Of a DNA stretch of 64,000 bases, positions 1 through 9,342 are shown piece after piece; position 1 is the first letter of the stretch; the number at the start of each line of letters is the position of its first letter. A program made the position numbers and the translations under genes. Origin of the DNA: Thalassobius sp034670005 (GTDB lineage: Bacteria > Pseudomonadota > Alphaproteobacteria > Rhodobacterales > Rhodobacteraceae); the NCBI RefSeq assembly GCF_034670005.1, contig NZ_JAXMOH010000002.1:186001-250000 (forward strand), read 5' to 3'. Below the pieces are notes generated by a model. The model saw only the letters and a list, made by a program, of their open reading frames with translations. It had not been told where the DNA came from and searched no databases.

Positions 1-914
1 GTCGGATCGGCCAGCCCTTTGCCCGCGATATCGAATGCGGTTCCGTGATCAGGTGAGGTCCGGATAAAGGGCAGCCCAAGTGTTACATTGACGCCGCCCG
101 CGAAATCTATGGTCTTGATCGGGATCAAGGCCTGATCGTGATACATGCAGATCGCAGCGTCGTAATGTGACCGTGCTGCCGCATGGAACATCGTGTCGGC
201 AGACTTGGGTCCGTCCAAATGCAATCCCTCGGCCCGCAGCCGATCAAGGACGGGATTGATCAGTTCGATCTCTTCGCGCCCCATCGTGCCACCTTCGCCA
301 GCGTGCGGATTCAGCCCGGCCACGGCCAAACGCGGACTGCTAAGTCCGAAATCCCGACGCAACGCCGCGTCCGTGATCCGGATTGTTTCGGTCAGCAGAT
401 CGGCGGTCAGCTGTTTCGGCACCTCGTTGATCGCGATATGGATCGTGGTCGGCACCACCCGCAACGCATCGCTGGCCAGCATCATCACAACGCGGTCCAC
501 ATTGGCCAGCGCGGCAAGGAATTCGGTATGACCGGGATAGGCGAAATCCGCCCCATCCTTCAGCGCTTTTTTGTGAATGGGCAGCGTGCACAAGGCCGAA
601 GCTGCACCGCTTTGCGTCAATTCAACTCCACGCGCGATCACATCGATCACGCCTTGTGCATTTTCCGGATCGGGCTGCCCGGGCCTGGCCGCGGCGGGAA
701 AGTCATGCCGCAGCACCGGCACACCACGGCGGCTGGCTGCAATCGCGTCTTCGGGGCTGTCGATAATCACCACCGGGGCGGTGTCCGGCAAATGCCGCTG
801 GTCGCCGATATAGAAAAACGGCAGGCTGTCGCCCAGCACGTCCCAGGCATGAAGCGCGATTTCGGGACCGACCCCCGCAGGTTCGCCGCAACTGAGCGCG
901 ATTGGCGCCCTCAT
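1..914 (-). CDS. pdxA: 4-hydroxythreonine-4-phosphate dehydrogenase, 3' end beyond window
   Basis: PdxA oxidises 4-phosphooxy-threonine in the DXP-dependent route to pyridoxal phosphate. Reading the minus strand from ATG at 914 gives a protein starting MRAPIALSCGEPAGVGPEI, which is the usual PdxA start. Further on come the metal-site motifs NPHAGEGG and YHDQ, and, close to the cut, RTSPDHGTAFDIAGKG. About 304 residues are present; the C-terminus lies off the window. The ATG overlaps the surA stop by 4 bp (ATGA), so it is translationally coupled as the last visible gene of lptF-lptG-lptD-surA-pdxA. In related genomes ksgA usually follows, but that cannot be seen here. Identification is firm. 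Confidence 0.95.
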   Translation of the reverse strand, partial: MRAPIALSCGEPAGVGPEIALHAWDVLGDSLPFFYIGDQRHLPDTAPVVIIDSPEDAIAASRRGVPVLRHDFPAAARPGQPDPENAQGVIDVIARGVELTQSGAASALCTLPIHKKALKDGADFAYPGHTEFLAALANVDRVVMMLASDALRVVPTTIHIAINEVPKQLTADLLTETIRITDAALRRDFGLSSPRLAVAGLNPHAGEGGTMGREEIELINPVLDRLRAEGLHLDGPKSADTMFHAAARSHYDAAICMYHDQALIPIKTIDFAGGVNVTLGLPFIRTSPDHGTAFDIAGKGLADP

Positions 915-2137
915 CGAGAGGTGATCCGGGCTTCGGAACGCAGTTCTTCCAGAAATCCATTGGCAAAGGATTCCAGTTGGCGGTTACGCAGTTGGGCGGC
1001 GATTTCTTCGCGCGACGCACCTTCGGCAATCGCGGGTGTGCGACCACAGAGCATCAGGAAAACCAACTGCTGCCCATCGGCCCGGGTCAGGTTGGTCGAC
1101 ACTTCGCCCTTGTCGAGCTTCGCCAGTTCCATCGCGATATCTTGCGGCAATTCTGCGGGCGTGGTGGTTACCCGGTCCAGCAATTCGTCTGGCTGGCCCT
1201 GATTGACACCGTAAAGGTCGTCGCAGGTATCGATATGCTCACGCAGCTTTTCAGCTTTAGCCAGAGTTTCGGGGCTACGTCCGCCCGGCATGTAATAGGC
1301 CGCATATTCAATCGCTGAATATTCTGGCACCTTGTAGTCAGATTCTTCGATCGCGCGCAGCTGGAACACCGCCAGCGCGCCTTGAAACGGCAGCGGTGCG
1401 GTGGTTTTGCCCGGTGCCAGCCCCAACAGAACAGGACGCAAGGCCGGGGGCAGCTTGGTAATCGGCATCCAGCCCAGTCGCCCGCCGACATTGCGGCTGT
1501 TAGCGGCGGAATACTTCCGCGCGGCCTCGGAAAAGGCGCTGAGGCTTTCGATCTGGCTAATCTCCTCGGCCCGCGCCTGAACCTCTTCTTCGCGCCCCTG
1601 AGGTACGGGAATGATGATTTCCGAAACCAGCACCCGCACCGAACTGCCACCTGTAACGGCATTGAGCGCTTTGTCGATTTCGGCCTCGGATACCGAAACC
1701 CGGCCGTTGTATTTGGCCTGAATCAACTCACGCCAGCTGAGCCCCGGTAGCATAAAATCCAGAAAGCTTTGTTTGTCGACGCCTTCCTTTGCCAGTAGTT
1801 GATAGAGCTGTTCTGGCTTCAAGTTGGCGCGGCCAGCGAATTCGGCCACCCCAGCGTCGATCCCCTCGGGAGAAATCTGCAGTCCGACCGCGTCGGCCGC
1901 TTCGAGTTTCAGACGATCCTCTATCAACTGTTCGCGGGCCAGTTCGTTCCTGTTGCCGGCCGCGTTTAGCACCCCCAACAGCAATTCTCGCTGCTCGATT
2001 TCATATTGCGTGATAACCCGGTCATTGACCTTGATCACCGGATCAAAAAGCCCTTGGGCCAGCGCCAGCACGGGGGCGGTCAGAACGGTTCCGACGGCCG
2101 CGGCGGCAAAAAGAATCTGGCGCATGGTCTGTTTCAT
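911..2137 (-). CDS. surA: SurA-type periplasmic chaperone / peptidyl-prolyl isomerase
   Basis: 408 residues. A Sec signal peptide (MKQTMRQILFAAAAVGTVL, cleavage near LALAQ) precedes the SurA N-terminal domain (VNDRVITQYEI), a parvulin-like domain at about residues 165-270 and a degenerate C-terminal region. It should escort outer-membrane proteins, including LptD encoded next door, through the periplasm. I chose ATG 2137 rather than an upstream ATG at 2155 because 2137 forms an ATGA overlap with the lptD stop and places the signal peptide at the N-terminus. Only one convincing parvulin domain is visible, against two in E. coli SurA. Gene order lptD-surA-pdxA supports the call. Confidence 0.9.
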   Translation of the reverse strand: MKQTMRQILFAAAAVGTVLTAPVLALAQGLFDPVIKVNDRVITQYEIEQRELLLGVLNAAGNRNELAREQLIEDRLKLEAADAVGLQISPEGIDAGVAEFAGRANLKPEQLYQLLAKEGVDKQSFLDFMLPGLSWRELIQAKYNGRVSVSEAEIDKALNAVTGGSSVRVLVSEIIIPVPQGREEEVQARAEEISQIESLSAFSEAARKYSAANSRNVGGRLGWMPITKLPPALRPVLLGLAPGKTTAPLPFQGALAVFQLRAIEESDYKVPEYSAIEYAAYYMPGGRSPETLAKAEKLREHIDTCDDLYGVNQGQPDELLDRVTTTPAELPQDIAMELAKLDKGEVSTNLTRADGQQLVFLMLCGRTPAIAEGASREEIAAQLRNRQLESFANGFLEELRSEARITSR

Positions 2138-4299
2138 AGTCCTTGGTTCCTGCAACTGCGGGTATAGCTTTTGTCGACCTTGCCCGCGCTAAACCCAGTC
2201 AGTTTGACTGTGAAGCCCAAAGAGGTCGACGGCTCGACGATAGTGGAAGAGGTGAAGCGGCGCGAGAGGGAAAGGTTTACCTGAACGCATTCATTTCGGT
2301 AAACTAATCCCAGACTGGCTTCGGCAGTCTTGTCGCTGGCAACGTCATAACGCCAATCAGCGGTGCCCGACCACTGGTTGGAAAACCGGTAATAGCCATC
2401 CAAAAGCCATTCCGACACCGTACTGCTGCGATCTTCGGCCAAGTCGGCCCCAAGCCAGACATACGAGGCGCCAAAGCCACCACGTGCCAACTGCCACGCG
2501 GCGCGGGCTTCGGCCTTGGACACGTCGAATCCCTGATCGCTCAGCAACGTGCGCGCGCTAAGCGACAAGCCATTTACACTTTTCAGCTGACCCGCCAACA
2601 ACAAATCCGACGTGGTTCCTGACAGGCCTGACGAAACCGAAAAATCGCTTTCGGACGTTTCGCGATAGACCTGCCCAAAAGCCAGAGTCGAACTGCCTCC
2701 CTTGGGTCCAAGCCGGGTCCAGACCAATCCCAAAGCAGCCTGCGCACCGCGTTCGCGCCGGTCATAGGACGGAAATCGCGATAGCGCCAACAGGTTGCTT
2801 TCGTCGAATTCAACTCGGGTGCTTTCATCGTTGGGCACATTAGAATTGGTCCCACCAGTCCAACCAATCATGGCCACCGGTTCAATCACATGAATGGCGC
2901 CGTTTCGCGCAGTTTTCATCCATGGCCACCGCAGCGTTACCCGGGTTTGCGGGGTCACCACGGTTTCCTTATCGACGGAACTGCTGTCTTGCTTGACTGA
3001 AAAAGCATCAACCGCAACGCCGGCATAATATTCCATACGGATACCCGCCGGACCGGTCCAGGTATTGCGCCAGCTTAGTTCCGTATCTGCCCGGCTAACG
3101 TCGCGCCCGTCGATATCCAGATCGGAATAGCGGTAATGTGAATGGGCACCCAACGACAATCTGACCTCACCGCCGATCGATTTTGGGAAAAAACGCTTTT
3201 CGTAATCGATATCGCCGATGATCGTGGGCAGGGTGGAATTGTCTTCACCATCGCGTAGCGTCTGGTAGGAGGTCAGCGCACCGCGGATATATTCGTCGCG
3301 TCTGACCCGGGTCAACGCGACCTCGCTTTCCAACCGGTCCTTATCGGAATAGTCGTATTCTACCAGATAGGCACGGTCAGTGACCGCTTCGACATTGAAA
3401 CTCAGTTGGTAATCGTTTCGCAAATTGAACAAGCCTTGGCCGAACAGGTATCCGCGGCGGCCTGATTGAATAGAATCGTCGGATACCGCGCCGTTGAATT
3501 CAATCCGGCCATGACGAAACGCCTGTCGATAGCGCAGTTCCAGCGTACGCGTCTTGGACGACAGGTATGGGGTCAACATCAGATCGCGATGATCGCCCAT
3601 CTTGATGAAATAGGGCATCTTGAACCCCAACCCCAGCAGAGAATTCTGCTTCAAAGACGGGATCATGAACCCGGTGGCGCGTTCCAAAGTTGGATCGGGC
3701 AACCGCAACCGTGGCAGCCAGAACACTGGTACATTCATGATCCGCAATTGCGCGTTTTCAAAATAAAGCTGGCGCTCTTTTTGATCATGTGTGGTTTTCG
3801 TGGCCCTGATCTGCCACAGCGGTGGCGTATCGCTGTTACAAACCCTGCATGAGGTCGCCGCGACCTTGTACAATTGAGAATAGCGTCCGCCAACGCGGCT
3901 AATCTGTGCTGCGGCCAACTGGACTTGCTGATTCATGATCATCCGCGCACCGCGCAGCAGCCCGTTTTCCAATCTGGCATCCAGTTCACCGGATTCGGCC
4001 AAAACGATGGTGTCTTCCCCTTCGCTCAGGGTGACCGGCCCCTCTATGGTCAGCTTGTCCTCGGCGCGATCATAGATCACGCGCGCGGCCTTCAATCGGA
4101 TATCGTCATAAAAGGCTTCGACATTGCCTTCGGCGATCAACCGGTTGCGGCCTTCGACCCGCAGGTTATCAGCAACCAAAACCGCGTTTTTGACCTCTTG
4201 CACGGGCACAGGATCGTCCTGCTGCTGCGCGATAGCGGGCAACACATGACCGGCACAAAGCAATGCCGCCAGAAGGACTGAAGGAAGACGTCGTTTCAT
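2134..4299 (-). CDS. lptD: LPS-assembly outer-membrane protein LptD
   Basis: 721 residues. It inserts lipopolysaccharide into the outer leaflet of the outer membrane. A signal peptide (MKRRLPSVLLAALLCAGHVL, cleavage near PAIAQ) is followed by an OstA/LptA-like jellyroll segment (VLVADNLRVEGRNRLIAEGN) and a long beta-rich barrel region. After the signal there is a CxxC pair (SCRVCNS) and two cysteines near the C-terminus (NECVQ, RSCRN), the pattern expected for the disulfides that mature LptD. Start ATG 4299 shares one base with the lptG stop (TGATG); an upstream in-frame start at 4365 would hide the signal peptide inside the protein, so it was rejected. Grouped with lptF and lptG, which power the same transport bridge. 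Confidence 0.95.
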   Translation of the reverse strand: MKRRLPSVLLAALLCAGHVLPAIAQQQDDPVPVQEVKNAVLVADNLRVEGRNRLIAEGNVEAFYDDIRLKAARVIYDRAEDKLTIEGPVTLSEGEDTIVLAESGELDARLENGLLRGARMIMNQQVQLAAAQISRVGGRYSQLYKVAATSCRVCNSDTPPLWQIRATKTTHDQKERQLYFENAQLRIMNVPVFWLPRLRLPDPTLERATGFMIPSLKQNSLLGLGFKMPYFIKMGDHRDLMLTPYLSSKTRTLELRYRQAFRHGRIEFNGAVSDDSIQSGRRGYLFGQGLFNLRNDYQLSFNVEAVTDRAYLVEYDYSDKDRLESEVALTRVRRDEYIRGALTSYQTLRDGEDNSTLPTIIGDIDYEKRFFPKSIGGEVRLSLGAHSHYRYSDLDIDGRDVSRADTELSWRNTWTGPAGIRMEYYAGVAVDAFSVKQDSSSVDKETVVTPQTRVTLRWPWMKTARNGAIHVIEPVAMIGWTGGTNSNVPNDESTRVEFDESNLLALSRFPSYDRRERGAQAALGLVWTRLGPKGGSSTLAFGQVYRETSESDFSVSSGLSGTTSDLLLAGQLKSVNGLSLSARTLLSDQGFDVSKAEARAAWQLARGGFGASYVWLGADLAEDRSSTVSEWLLDGYYRFSNQWSGTADWRYDVASDKTAEASLGLVYRNECVQVNLSLSRRFTSSTIVEPSTSLGFTVKLTGFSAGKVDKSYTRSCRNQGL

Positions 4300-5396
4300 C
4301 ACCCGTCCTCCATATGCAAAAGCAGTCCGAGCGCAAGCAGAACCGACGCCGATGGCGGCGCCCACGCTGCAAGCATGATCGGAATTTGTCCATTTTCGCC
4401 AAGTATTTGTGCGAAATTTCTAATGTAATAAAGACTAAAGCCGAGCATGATCGACGCCAGAACGGCAATCCCGGTGCGCCCAGACCGGGTGTGCCGCATC
4501 GTGAAAGCCGAGGCAATCAGCACCATCGCCATCAGAAACATCGGTCGAGCCAGTTCCATCTGCAACCAAACGGCGTGACGGCGGGCGGAAAACCCGGCTT
4601 CTTCCAATTGGGCGATATAGCTGGGCAAATTCCAGATCGATATCGAGCTGGGCAATCCAAAACTGTCGCGTATCCGTTCCTGCGTCAGTGACGAAGGCAG
4701 GGTCATTTCGGCAAAGGTTTCCGCAGCGCCTTCGGGATTTAGCTGAGGATTAAGAGGCCAGACCTTGGCGTGGGTCAGGGTCCACTGACCGTTCCCCAGA
4801 ACGGCCCATTCGGCCTCGATCCGGCGCATGGGGCCGCCATCGGCGGAATAGCTGAGGAACGTAACGTCATAGAAGGTGGTGCCTTCGGGATTGGCCCGGG
4901 CGGCGCGGATCACGGTCTGGCCATCTTTCCCGCCCTGACGCAGCCACAACCCTTCTTTGCTGATCGAAAACGCATTGGCCGATCCACTTTGATAGGCTTC
5001 GAACAGTTCATTATACCGCTTGGAGGTTGCCGCGACGATCGGATTGAACATCGCTACGGTCAGTGTCCCGATGGTCGCAGCCACGATCAATGGCGACAGC
5101 AGACTGCGTAGGGCAGAACGCCCCGAAGCCCGCACCACCACCAGTTCCGACGACCGGGCCAGCCCCAGAAACAGGGTGATCGTGGACAGGATCATAATCA
5201 GCGGCATAATGCTGTACAGCCCTTCGGGCGTGTTCAGCAACGTCAGTTCGAAAATATCGGTGAGCGATACACCACTGGCAGAAAACCGGCTGATCTGTTC
5301 GACCAGATCGATCAACAGCATCAGCAGAAAAAATACCCCGCTGATGCCAGCAAAAATGGTGAAGAACTTGCGCCCGAAATAGAGGTCTAGTTTCAT
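4299..5396 (-). CDS. lptG: LPS export ABC transporter permease LptG
   Basis: 365 residues. Inner-membrane permease of the LptB2FG complex that extracts lipopolysaccharide. The N-terminus MKLDLYFGRKFFTIFAGISG matches the LptG/YjgQ family. Hydrophobic helices lie at about 12-35, 60-85 and 100-120, then a periplasmic beta domain, then three more helices before the C-terminus. Start ATG 5396 makes an ATGA overlap with the lptF stop; the open frame extends to 5450 but that would add 18 unlikely residues. LptF and LptG are paralogues; the order lptF then lptG then lptD, all coupled, supports the assignment. LptB, LptC and LptA are not in this window. Confidence 0.93.
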   Translation of the reverse strand: MKLDLYFGRKFFTIFAGISGVFFLLMLLIDLVEQISRFSASGVSLTDIFELTLLNTPEGLYSIMPLIMILSTITLFLGLARSSELVVVRASGRSALRSLLSPLIVAATIGTLTVAMFNPIVAATSKRYNELFEAYQSGSANAFSISKEGLWLRQGGKDGQTVIRAARANPEGTTFYDVTFLSYSADGGPMRRIEAEWAVLGNGQWTLTHAKVWPLNPQLNPEGAAETFAEMTLPSSLTQERIRDSFGLPSSISIWNLPSYIAQLEEAGFSARRHAVWLQMELARPMFLMAMVLIASAFTMRHTRSGRTGIAVLASIMLGFSLYYIRNFAQILGENGQIPIMLAAWAPPSASVLLALGLLLHMEDG

Positions 5397-6523
5397 AGCG
5401 CCGCCTCCGGTTGGCGCTGTCGCCGCCGTCTGCGTGGTTTGGCCGCCCAATAGAGCAGGGTCACGGACATCATCGCGCCGGTCACCGAGGGGCTATAGAC
5501 CAGCGGCCAAAGGTCGGGATTGGAACGTACCGCATCCGTCACCAACCCCTCGACCAGTTTGACGATGACCAGCAGCACCAGCGCGGCCACGATCTGGCGC
5601 CAGACGCCAAAGCGGGAAAAACCGCCGACCAGCAGGGTGGAAAATCCGATCAACGCCGCCACGACACAGAGAAACGCCTGATTCACCCGGTAATGCAATT
5701 CCTCGATGGCGCGGCCGATGCTTTCACCGGTTTCCGCCGCGATAGCCGCCGGTTCGCGCATCAATTCCCAAGTGGGGCTATTACGAATTTGCCTGATATC
5801 GACATCAGCAACACCAATCAACTTACTGATATCATATGTGAAATCTACGAAATGCGTGGTAAAAAGCCGATTGCCGTCACGCAAATAGCTCTGAGCCAGC
5901 CCATCTACCATCACCAGTTTGGTTGCCCCATTATCATTAATCAGATAGGCGCGGTTGGCGGTATAGGTCATCGCCCTTTTTTCGCTGCGCCGATCCGACA
6001 GAAATACATCCTCCAGCGCGCCATCAGGGGTGATATCGCGGATGTAGAAAGTCACACCGTCGGCTGGATGTAAAAAGGTTCCTTCGGTCAGTAACTTGGC
6101 AGTAATGTTGCGGGAAATTTCGTTTTCGCGCAGCTTCATCTGGCCCAGACTGATCGGCACCAAAACATGCGTCAGAACCGACATCATCACCCCAACGATC
6201 AACCCGTAATACAACACGGGCCGCGCCAACCGCCACGGGCTGAATCCGGTTGCCTGCATCACGACCAGCTCGGATTCACTCGACAATCTGTTGGTGACAT
6301 AGACCGATGCGGCGAATACAGACATTGGCAACACCAGCCGGATCACGTTGGGCAAGGTCAGCGCGGTGAATTCGATAAAGACAAAGGCGGACTGACCGTC
6401 ACCGATCAAGCGGTCGAACAGACGCACGGCCTGGTTGATCCAATAGATCGACACCAGCACCAGCGCAAAAAAGCCGAACAGCACCATTAGCTGCGACAGC
6501 ACATATCTGTCGAATCTGGACAC
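5393..6523 (-). CDS. lptF: LPS export ABC transporter permease LptF
   Basis: 376 residues, first gene of the lpt-surA-pdxA operon. The start is GTG at 6523 (MSRFDRYVLSQLMVLFGFF). The LptF/YjgP signature is seen in the first 110 residues, including LPNVIRLVLPMSVFAASVYV and NRLSSESELVVMQATGFSP. Two blocks of three membrane helices flank a periplasmic domain of about 140 residues. The protein ends in a very basic tail (AAKPRRRRRQRQPE). It pairs with LptG. About 130 bp separate it from the divergent pepA, so both promoters must lie there; I could not choose a clear -35/-10 pair for this side. Confidence 0.93.
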   Translation of the reverse strand: MSRFDRYVLSQLMVLFGFFALVLVSIYWINQAVRLFDRLIGDGQSAFVFIEFTALTLPNVIRLVLPMSVFAASVYVTNRLSSESELVVMQATGFSPWRLARPVLYYGLIVGVMMSVLTHVLVPISLGQMKLRENEISRNITAKLLTEGTFLHPADGVTFYIRDITPDGALEDVFLSDRRSEKRAMTYTANRAYLINDNGATKLVMVDGLAQSYLRDGNRLFTTHFVDFTYDISKLIGVADVDIRQIRNSPTWELMREPAAIAAETGESIGRAIEELHYRVNQAFLCVVAALIGFSTLLVGGFSRFGVWRQIVAALVLLVIVKLVEGLVTDAVRSNPDLWPLVYSPSVTGAMMSVTLLYWAAKPRRRRRQRQPEAAL

Positions 6524-6652
6524 GAGCCCCCCAAGGCAATGCGTAATTTATGCCGGACGTTACAAGATGTGGACCGGGGGGGTAAACTGCTATCTGGCAA
6601 TGTCGGCAAAGCGGCGCTAGGTATCAATGGGTATCAACGAGGAGAGCACCAG

Positions 6653-8122
6653 ATGACCGCGCCGATTTCCATCCGTTTTGTCGAAACCGATCTAGATACC
6701 ATTGCCACTCAGAAAGGCCGGGTGGCGGTGATTGTCGATGGCGAAGGTAAACTGGACCCCGGCGCGCGCCGGGTGAACCGGTTGACCAAGGGGGCGCTGG
6801 CGCGCTTTGCCGGGTCCGAGCGGTTCGCCAAGATGAAAGACGGGCAGGTGGCAACAATCGCTTTTCCGGTCGGAATGGAAGCCGAGGCCCTGGATATTTT
6901 ACGCCTGCCGCGTAACCCCCAGTCCGAACTGGCGCGCAAGGGCGGGGCGGCTCTGGCCAAGGCAAAAGGAAGCAAGGAACAACTGATCCTGGCGGGCAAT
7001 CTGCGCCATGCCGACGACCTTGCAATGGGGCTTGCGCTGCGCGGCTACGCCTTCACCGATCATAAAACCGCCGAACAGGACAAAGTCGAAGCCACCGTGA
7101 TCGCCTGTTCCAAACCGGACGAGGCGAACGCCTCTGCCGCCCCTTTGCTCAACGTTGCCGACGGCGTGTTTTTCACCCGCGATCTGATCAGCGAACCGGC
7201 CAATGTTCTGACCACGACCGAATTTGCCGACCGGCTGCAGGCAATGACCGATCTGGGCCTGACGGTGGAGGTTCTGGAAGAAGACGCTTTGGAAAAACTG
7301 GGCATGGGCAGCCTGTTATCGGTGGGTCAGGGCAGCGTCAGCCCATCCAAAGTGGTGGTGATGCAATGGAATGGTGGCGAAAAAGATGCCGCACCATTGG
7401 CTCTGGTCGGCAAAGGCGTGGTGTTCGACACTGGCGGTATCAGCCTGAAGCCTGCGGGCGGCATGGAAGACATGACCATGGATATGGGCGGTGCCGGTGT
7501 GGTCGCAGGGGTGATGCGCGCGCTGGCCTTGCGCAAAGCCAAGGCCAATGTCGTGGGGCTGGTCGGGCTGGTGGAAAACATGCCCTCGGGCAATGCTACC
7601 CGCCCAGGCGACGTGGTAAAATCGATGAAGGGCGACACCATCGAGGTGATCAACACCGATGCTGAGGGCCGGTTGGTTCTGGCCGATGTTCTGTGGTACG
7701 CGCAAGACCGGTTCAATCCGGCGGGCGTGATCGACCTTGCGACCTTGACCGGCGCGATCATTGTCGGGCTGGGGCATGAAAACGCGGGCGTTTTTTCCAA
7801 TGACGATGGATTGTGCAAGGATTTCCTCAAAGCCGCCGACGCCGAAGGCGAAGGTGCCTGGCGGATGCCGTTGGGCAAAGCCTATGATAACCTGATCAAA
7901 TCACAGATCGCCGATATCAAGAATTCCGGCGGACGTCCTGCCGGGTCGATCACCGCGGCCCAGTTCCTGCAACGCTTCATCAAGGAAGACATGCCGTGGA
8001 TTCACCTCGATATCGCTGGCGTGGCGAGTGTGAAGGCGGAAACCAAATATGCGCCCAAGGGGGCGACAGGCTGGGGCGTGATGGCGCTGAACCGTTTGAT
8101 TGCCGATAAGTTCGAGGGTTAA
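6653..8122 (+). CDS. pepA: Leucyl aminopeptidase (peptidase M17)
   Basis: 489 residues. Cytosolic dizinc/manganese aminopeptidase that removes N-terminal residues from peptides. The M17 signature NTDAEGRL is at residues 334-341, and the metal/catalytic block GKGVVFDTGGISLKP at 253-267. The N-terminal regulatory domain is typical in size. ATG 6653 was chosen over an upstream in-frame start at 6539 because ACGAGGAGAG sits just before it and the homologous N-terminus MTAPISIRFVETDLD begins here. It is followed after 6 bp by holC, a pairing also common in other proteobacteria, where pepA, holC and the lpt permease genes are neighbours. Confidence 0.95.
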   Translation: MTAPISIRFVETDLDTIATQKGRVAVIVDGEGKLDPGARRVNRLTKGALARFAGSERFAKMKDGQVATIAFPVGMEAEALDILRLPRNPQSELARKGGAALAKAKGSKEQLILAGNLRHADDLAMGLALRGYAFTDHKTAEQDKVEATVIACSKPDEANASAAPLLNVADGVFFTRDLISEPANVLTTTEFADRLQAMTDLGLTVEVLEEDALEKLGMGSLLSVGQGSVSPSKVVVMQWNGGEKDAAPLALVGKGVVFDTGGISLKPAGGMEDMTMDMGGAGVVAGVMRALALRKAKANVVGLVGLVENMPSGNATRPGDVVKSMKGDTIEVINTDAEGRLVLADVLWYAQDRFNPAGVIDLATLTGAIIVGLGHENAGVFSNDDGLCKDFLKAADAEGEGAWRMPLGKAYDNLIKSQIADIKNSGGRPAGSITAAQFLQRFIKEDMPWIHLDIAGVASVKAETKYAPKGATGWGVMALNRLIADKFEG

Positions 8123-8128
8123 TCCCTT

Positions 8129-8590
8129 ATGGGGGCTGCGTTTTTCTATCATCTTACCCGTGCGCCGCTCGAAGCGACCCTGCCCATATTGTTGGGCAAG
8201 TCGCTGGGTGCTGGCTGGAAGGTGGCTGTGCGCGGCCCCAATCGCGATCGGATGGAATGGCTGGATCAGAAGTTGTGGCTGGGACCAGAGGACGCATTTC
8301 TGCCGCATGGTCTTTCCGGTGGGCCGCATGACGCCCAGCAGCCGGTTCTGCTGACCACGGTGGGTCAGGCGGCGGCAAATGACCCGGCCTGCCTGATGGC
8401 GATCGATGGAGCAGAGGTGAGCCCGGAAGAAGTAAAAGCGATGGAGCGCGTTTGCATCCTGTTCGACGGAACCGACGAAGACGCGATGCAAGTGGCGCGC
8501 GGTCAGTGGAAGGCGCTGACCGGAGCGGGCTGTTCGGCGCAATACTGGTCGGAAGAATCGGGCCGGTGGGAAAAGAAGGCGGAAAGCTGA
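8129..8590 (+). CDS. holC: DNA polymerase III chi subunit
   Basis: 153 residues. Chi binds single-strand-binding protein and, through psi in enterics, the clamp loader. The N-terminus MGAAFFYHLTRAPLEATLPILLG and the middle VILFDGTDEDAMQVARGQWK-like segment (here VCILFDGTDEDAMQVARGQW) are the recognisable HolC features. It begins 7 bp after the pepA stop and is surely cotranscribed. No psi (holD) gene is visible, as is usual in alphaproteobacteria. Confidence 0.9.
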   Translation: MGAAFFYHLTRAPLEATLPILLGKSLGAGWKVAVRGPNRDRMEWLDQKLWLGPEDAFLPHGLSGGPHDAQQPVLLTTVGQAAANDPACLMAIDGAEVSPEEVKAMERVCILFDGTDEDAMQVARGQWKALTGAGCSAQYWSEESGRWEKKAES

Positions 8591-8637
8591 CGCGATCTAA
8601 GCGGTGCCCGTCACCCTGCGTTCACGTTCGGAAAACC

Positions 8638-8665
8638 GGGCGAAATCCTGCATCAGATTTCGCCC
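8638..8665 (-). terminator. Rho-independent terminator of the SYLF-domain gene
   Basis: A perfect 10-bp inverted repeat (GGGCGAAATC and GATTTCGCCC, 8-nt loop) lies between the convergent ends of holC and the SYLF-domain gene. On the minus strand it is followed by GGTTTTCC, so it best serves the minus-strand gene, though it could stop holC transcripts as well. Confidence 0.7.
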
Positions 8666-8672
8666 AATGGGA

Positions 8673-9233
8673 TCACGGAATGATCCGGGTGTATTTCACA
8701 CCTTCCAGAGTAGCACCCGCCATCAGACCAGCCTGACCGAAGATCACCGCCACGACCGGGCTGGTCGATGTCGTAGTTTCGGCCCTCATGTTGCCGCCTT
8801 TGTCGTTCAGCGCATATTCCACATCGGCACCCGCCGCCCAGCCCGGAGAATGGCGGAACCGCATCAGCGCGTCTTCGGTCATGAAAAACAGAACATGAGC
8901 GAATTGTTGCGCCCCGATCTGAAACCCGATGCTGCCCTTGGTCGACGAATAGTAATCTACCGTCACCCCATCGACGCGCAGCGCGCCACGGCCATAGCCG
9001 CCGCCGATACCGAACCCGGCCTCGGTGACCAGCGGCATTACCAACTGTCCATTGGATTTTTCGGCCAGATTGCGGGTGTTGGGGTAGGTATTATAGAGAT
9101 AGTCCAAAGTCTTATCGACCCGCGCATCGATCTTGAGGCCGGCATTGCTGCCGATGCCATTACCGCAAGCTGCGGTCACACCTGCGCCGGCCAAAGCCGC
9201 CAGCGTAAAGCCGCGTCGTGAAAACTGTGTCAT
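8673..9233 (-). CDS. SYLF-domain (Ysc84/DUF500) exported protein
   Basis: 186 residues. The N-terminus carries a twin-arginine-like signal (SRRGFTLAALAGAG) ending in TAAC at residue 23, a weak lipobox, so it is probably exported and perhaps lipidated. The rest matches the SYLF/Ysc84 fold: GQLVMPLVTEAGFGIGGGYG, then SSTKGSIGFQIGAQ, then VVAVIFGQAGLMAGATLEGVKY near the end. SYLF domains bind lipid in eukaryotes; the bacterial role is not settled. Monocistronic, with its own terminator, convergent with holC. The start is ATG 9233. Confidence 0.85.
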   Translation of the reverse strand: MTQFSRRGFTLAALAGAGVTAACGNGIGSNAGLKIDARVDKTLDYLYNTYPNTRNLAEKSNGQLVMPLVTEAGFGIGGGYGRGALRVDGVTVDYYSSTKGSIGFQIGAQQFAHVLFFMTEDALMRFRHSPGWAAGADVEYALNDKGGNMRAETTTSTSPVVAVIFGQAGLMAGATLEGVKYTRIIP

Positions 9234-9342
9234 GATATTGCCTGTTCATTGCCTGACTGCTGCCGACTATACTGCCGGTTTCTGCCTTGAGTATAAGCGC
9301 AGGACCGCGTCCTGTCACGCCCAACCCGCACGCGTCGGCAGG

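Noticed and set aside
183..1202. 339-codon plus-strand ORF opposite pdxA/surA
   Set aside because: Arg/His/Gln-rich antisense shadow of two real genes, no ribosome site or family.
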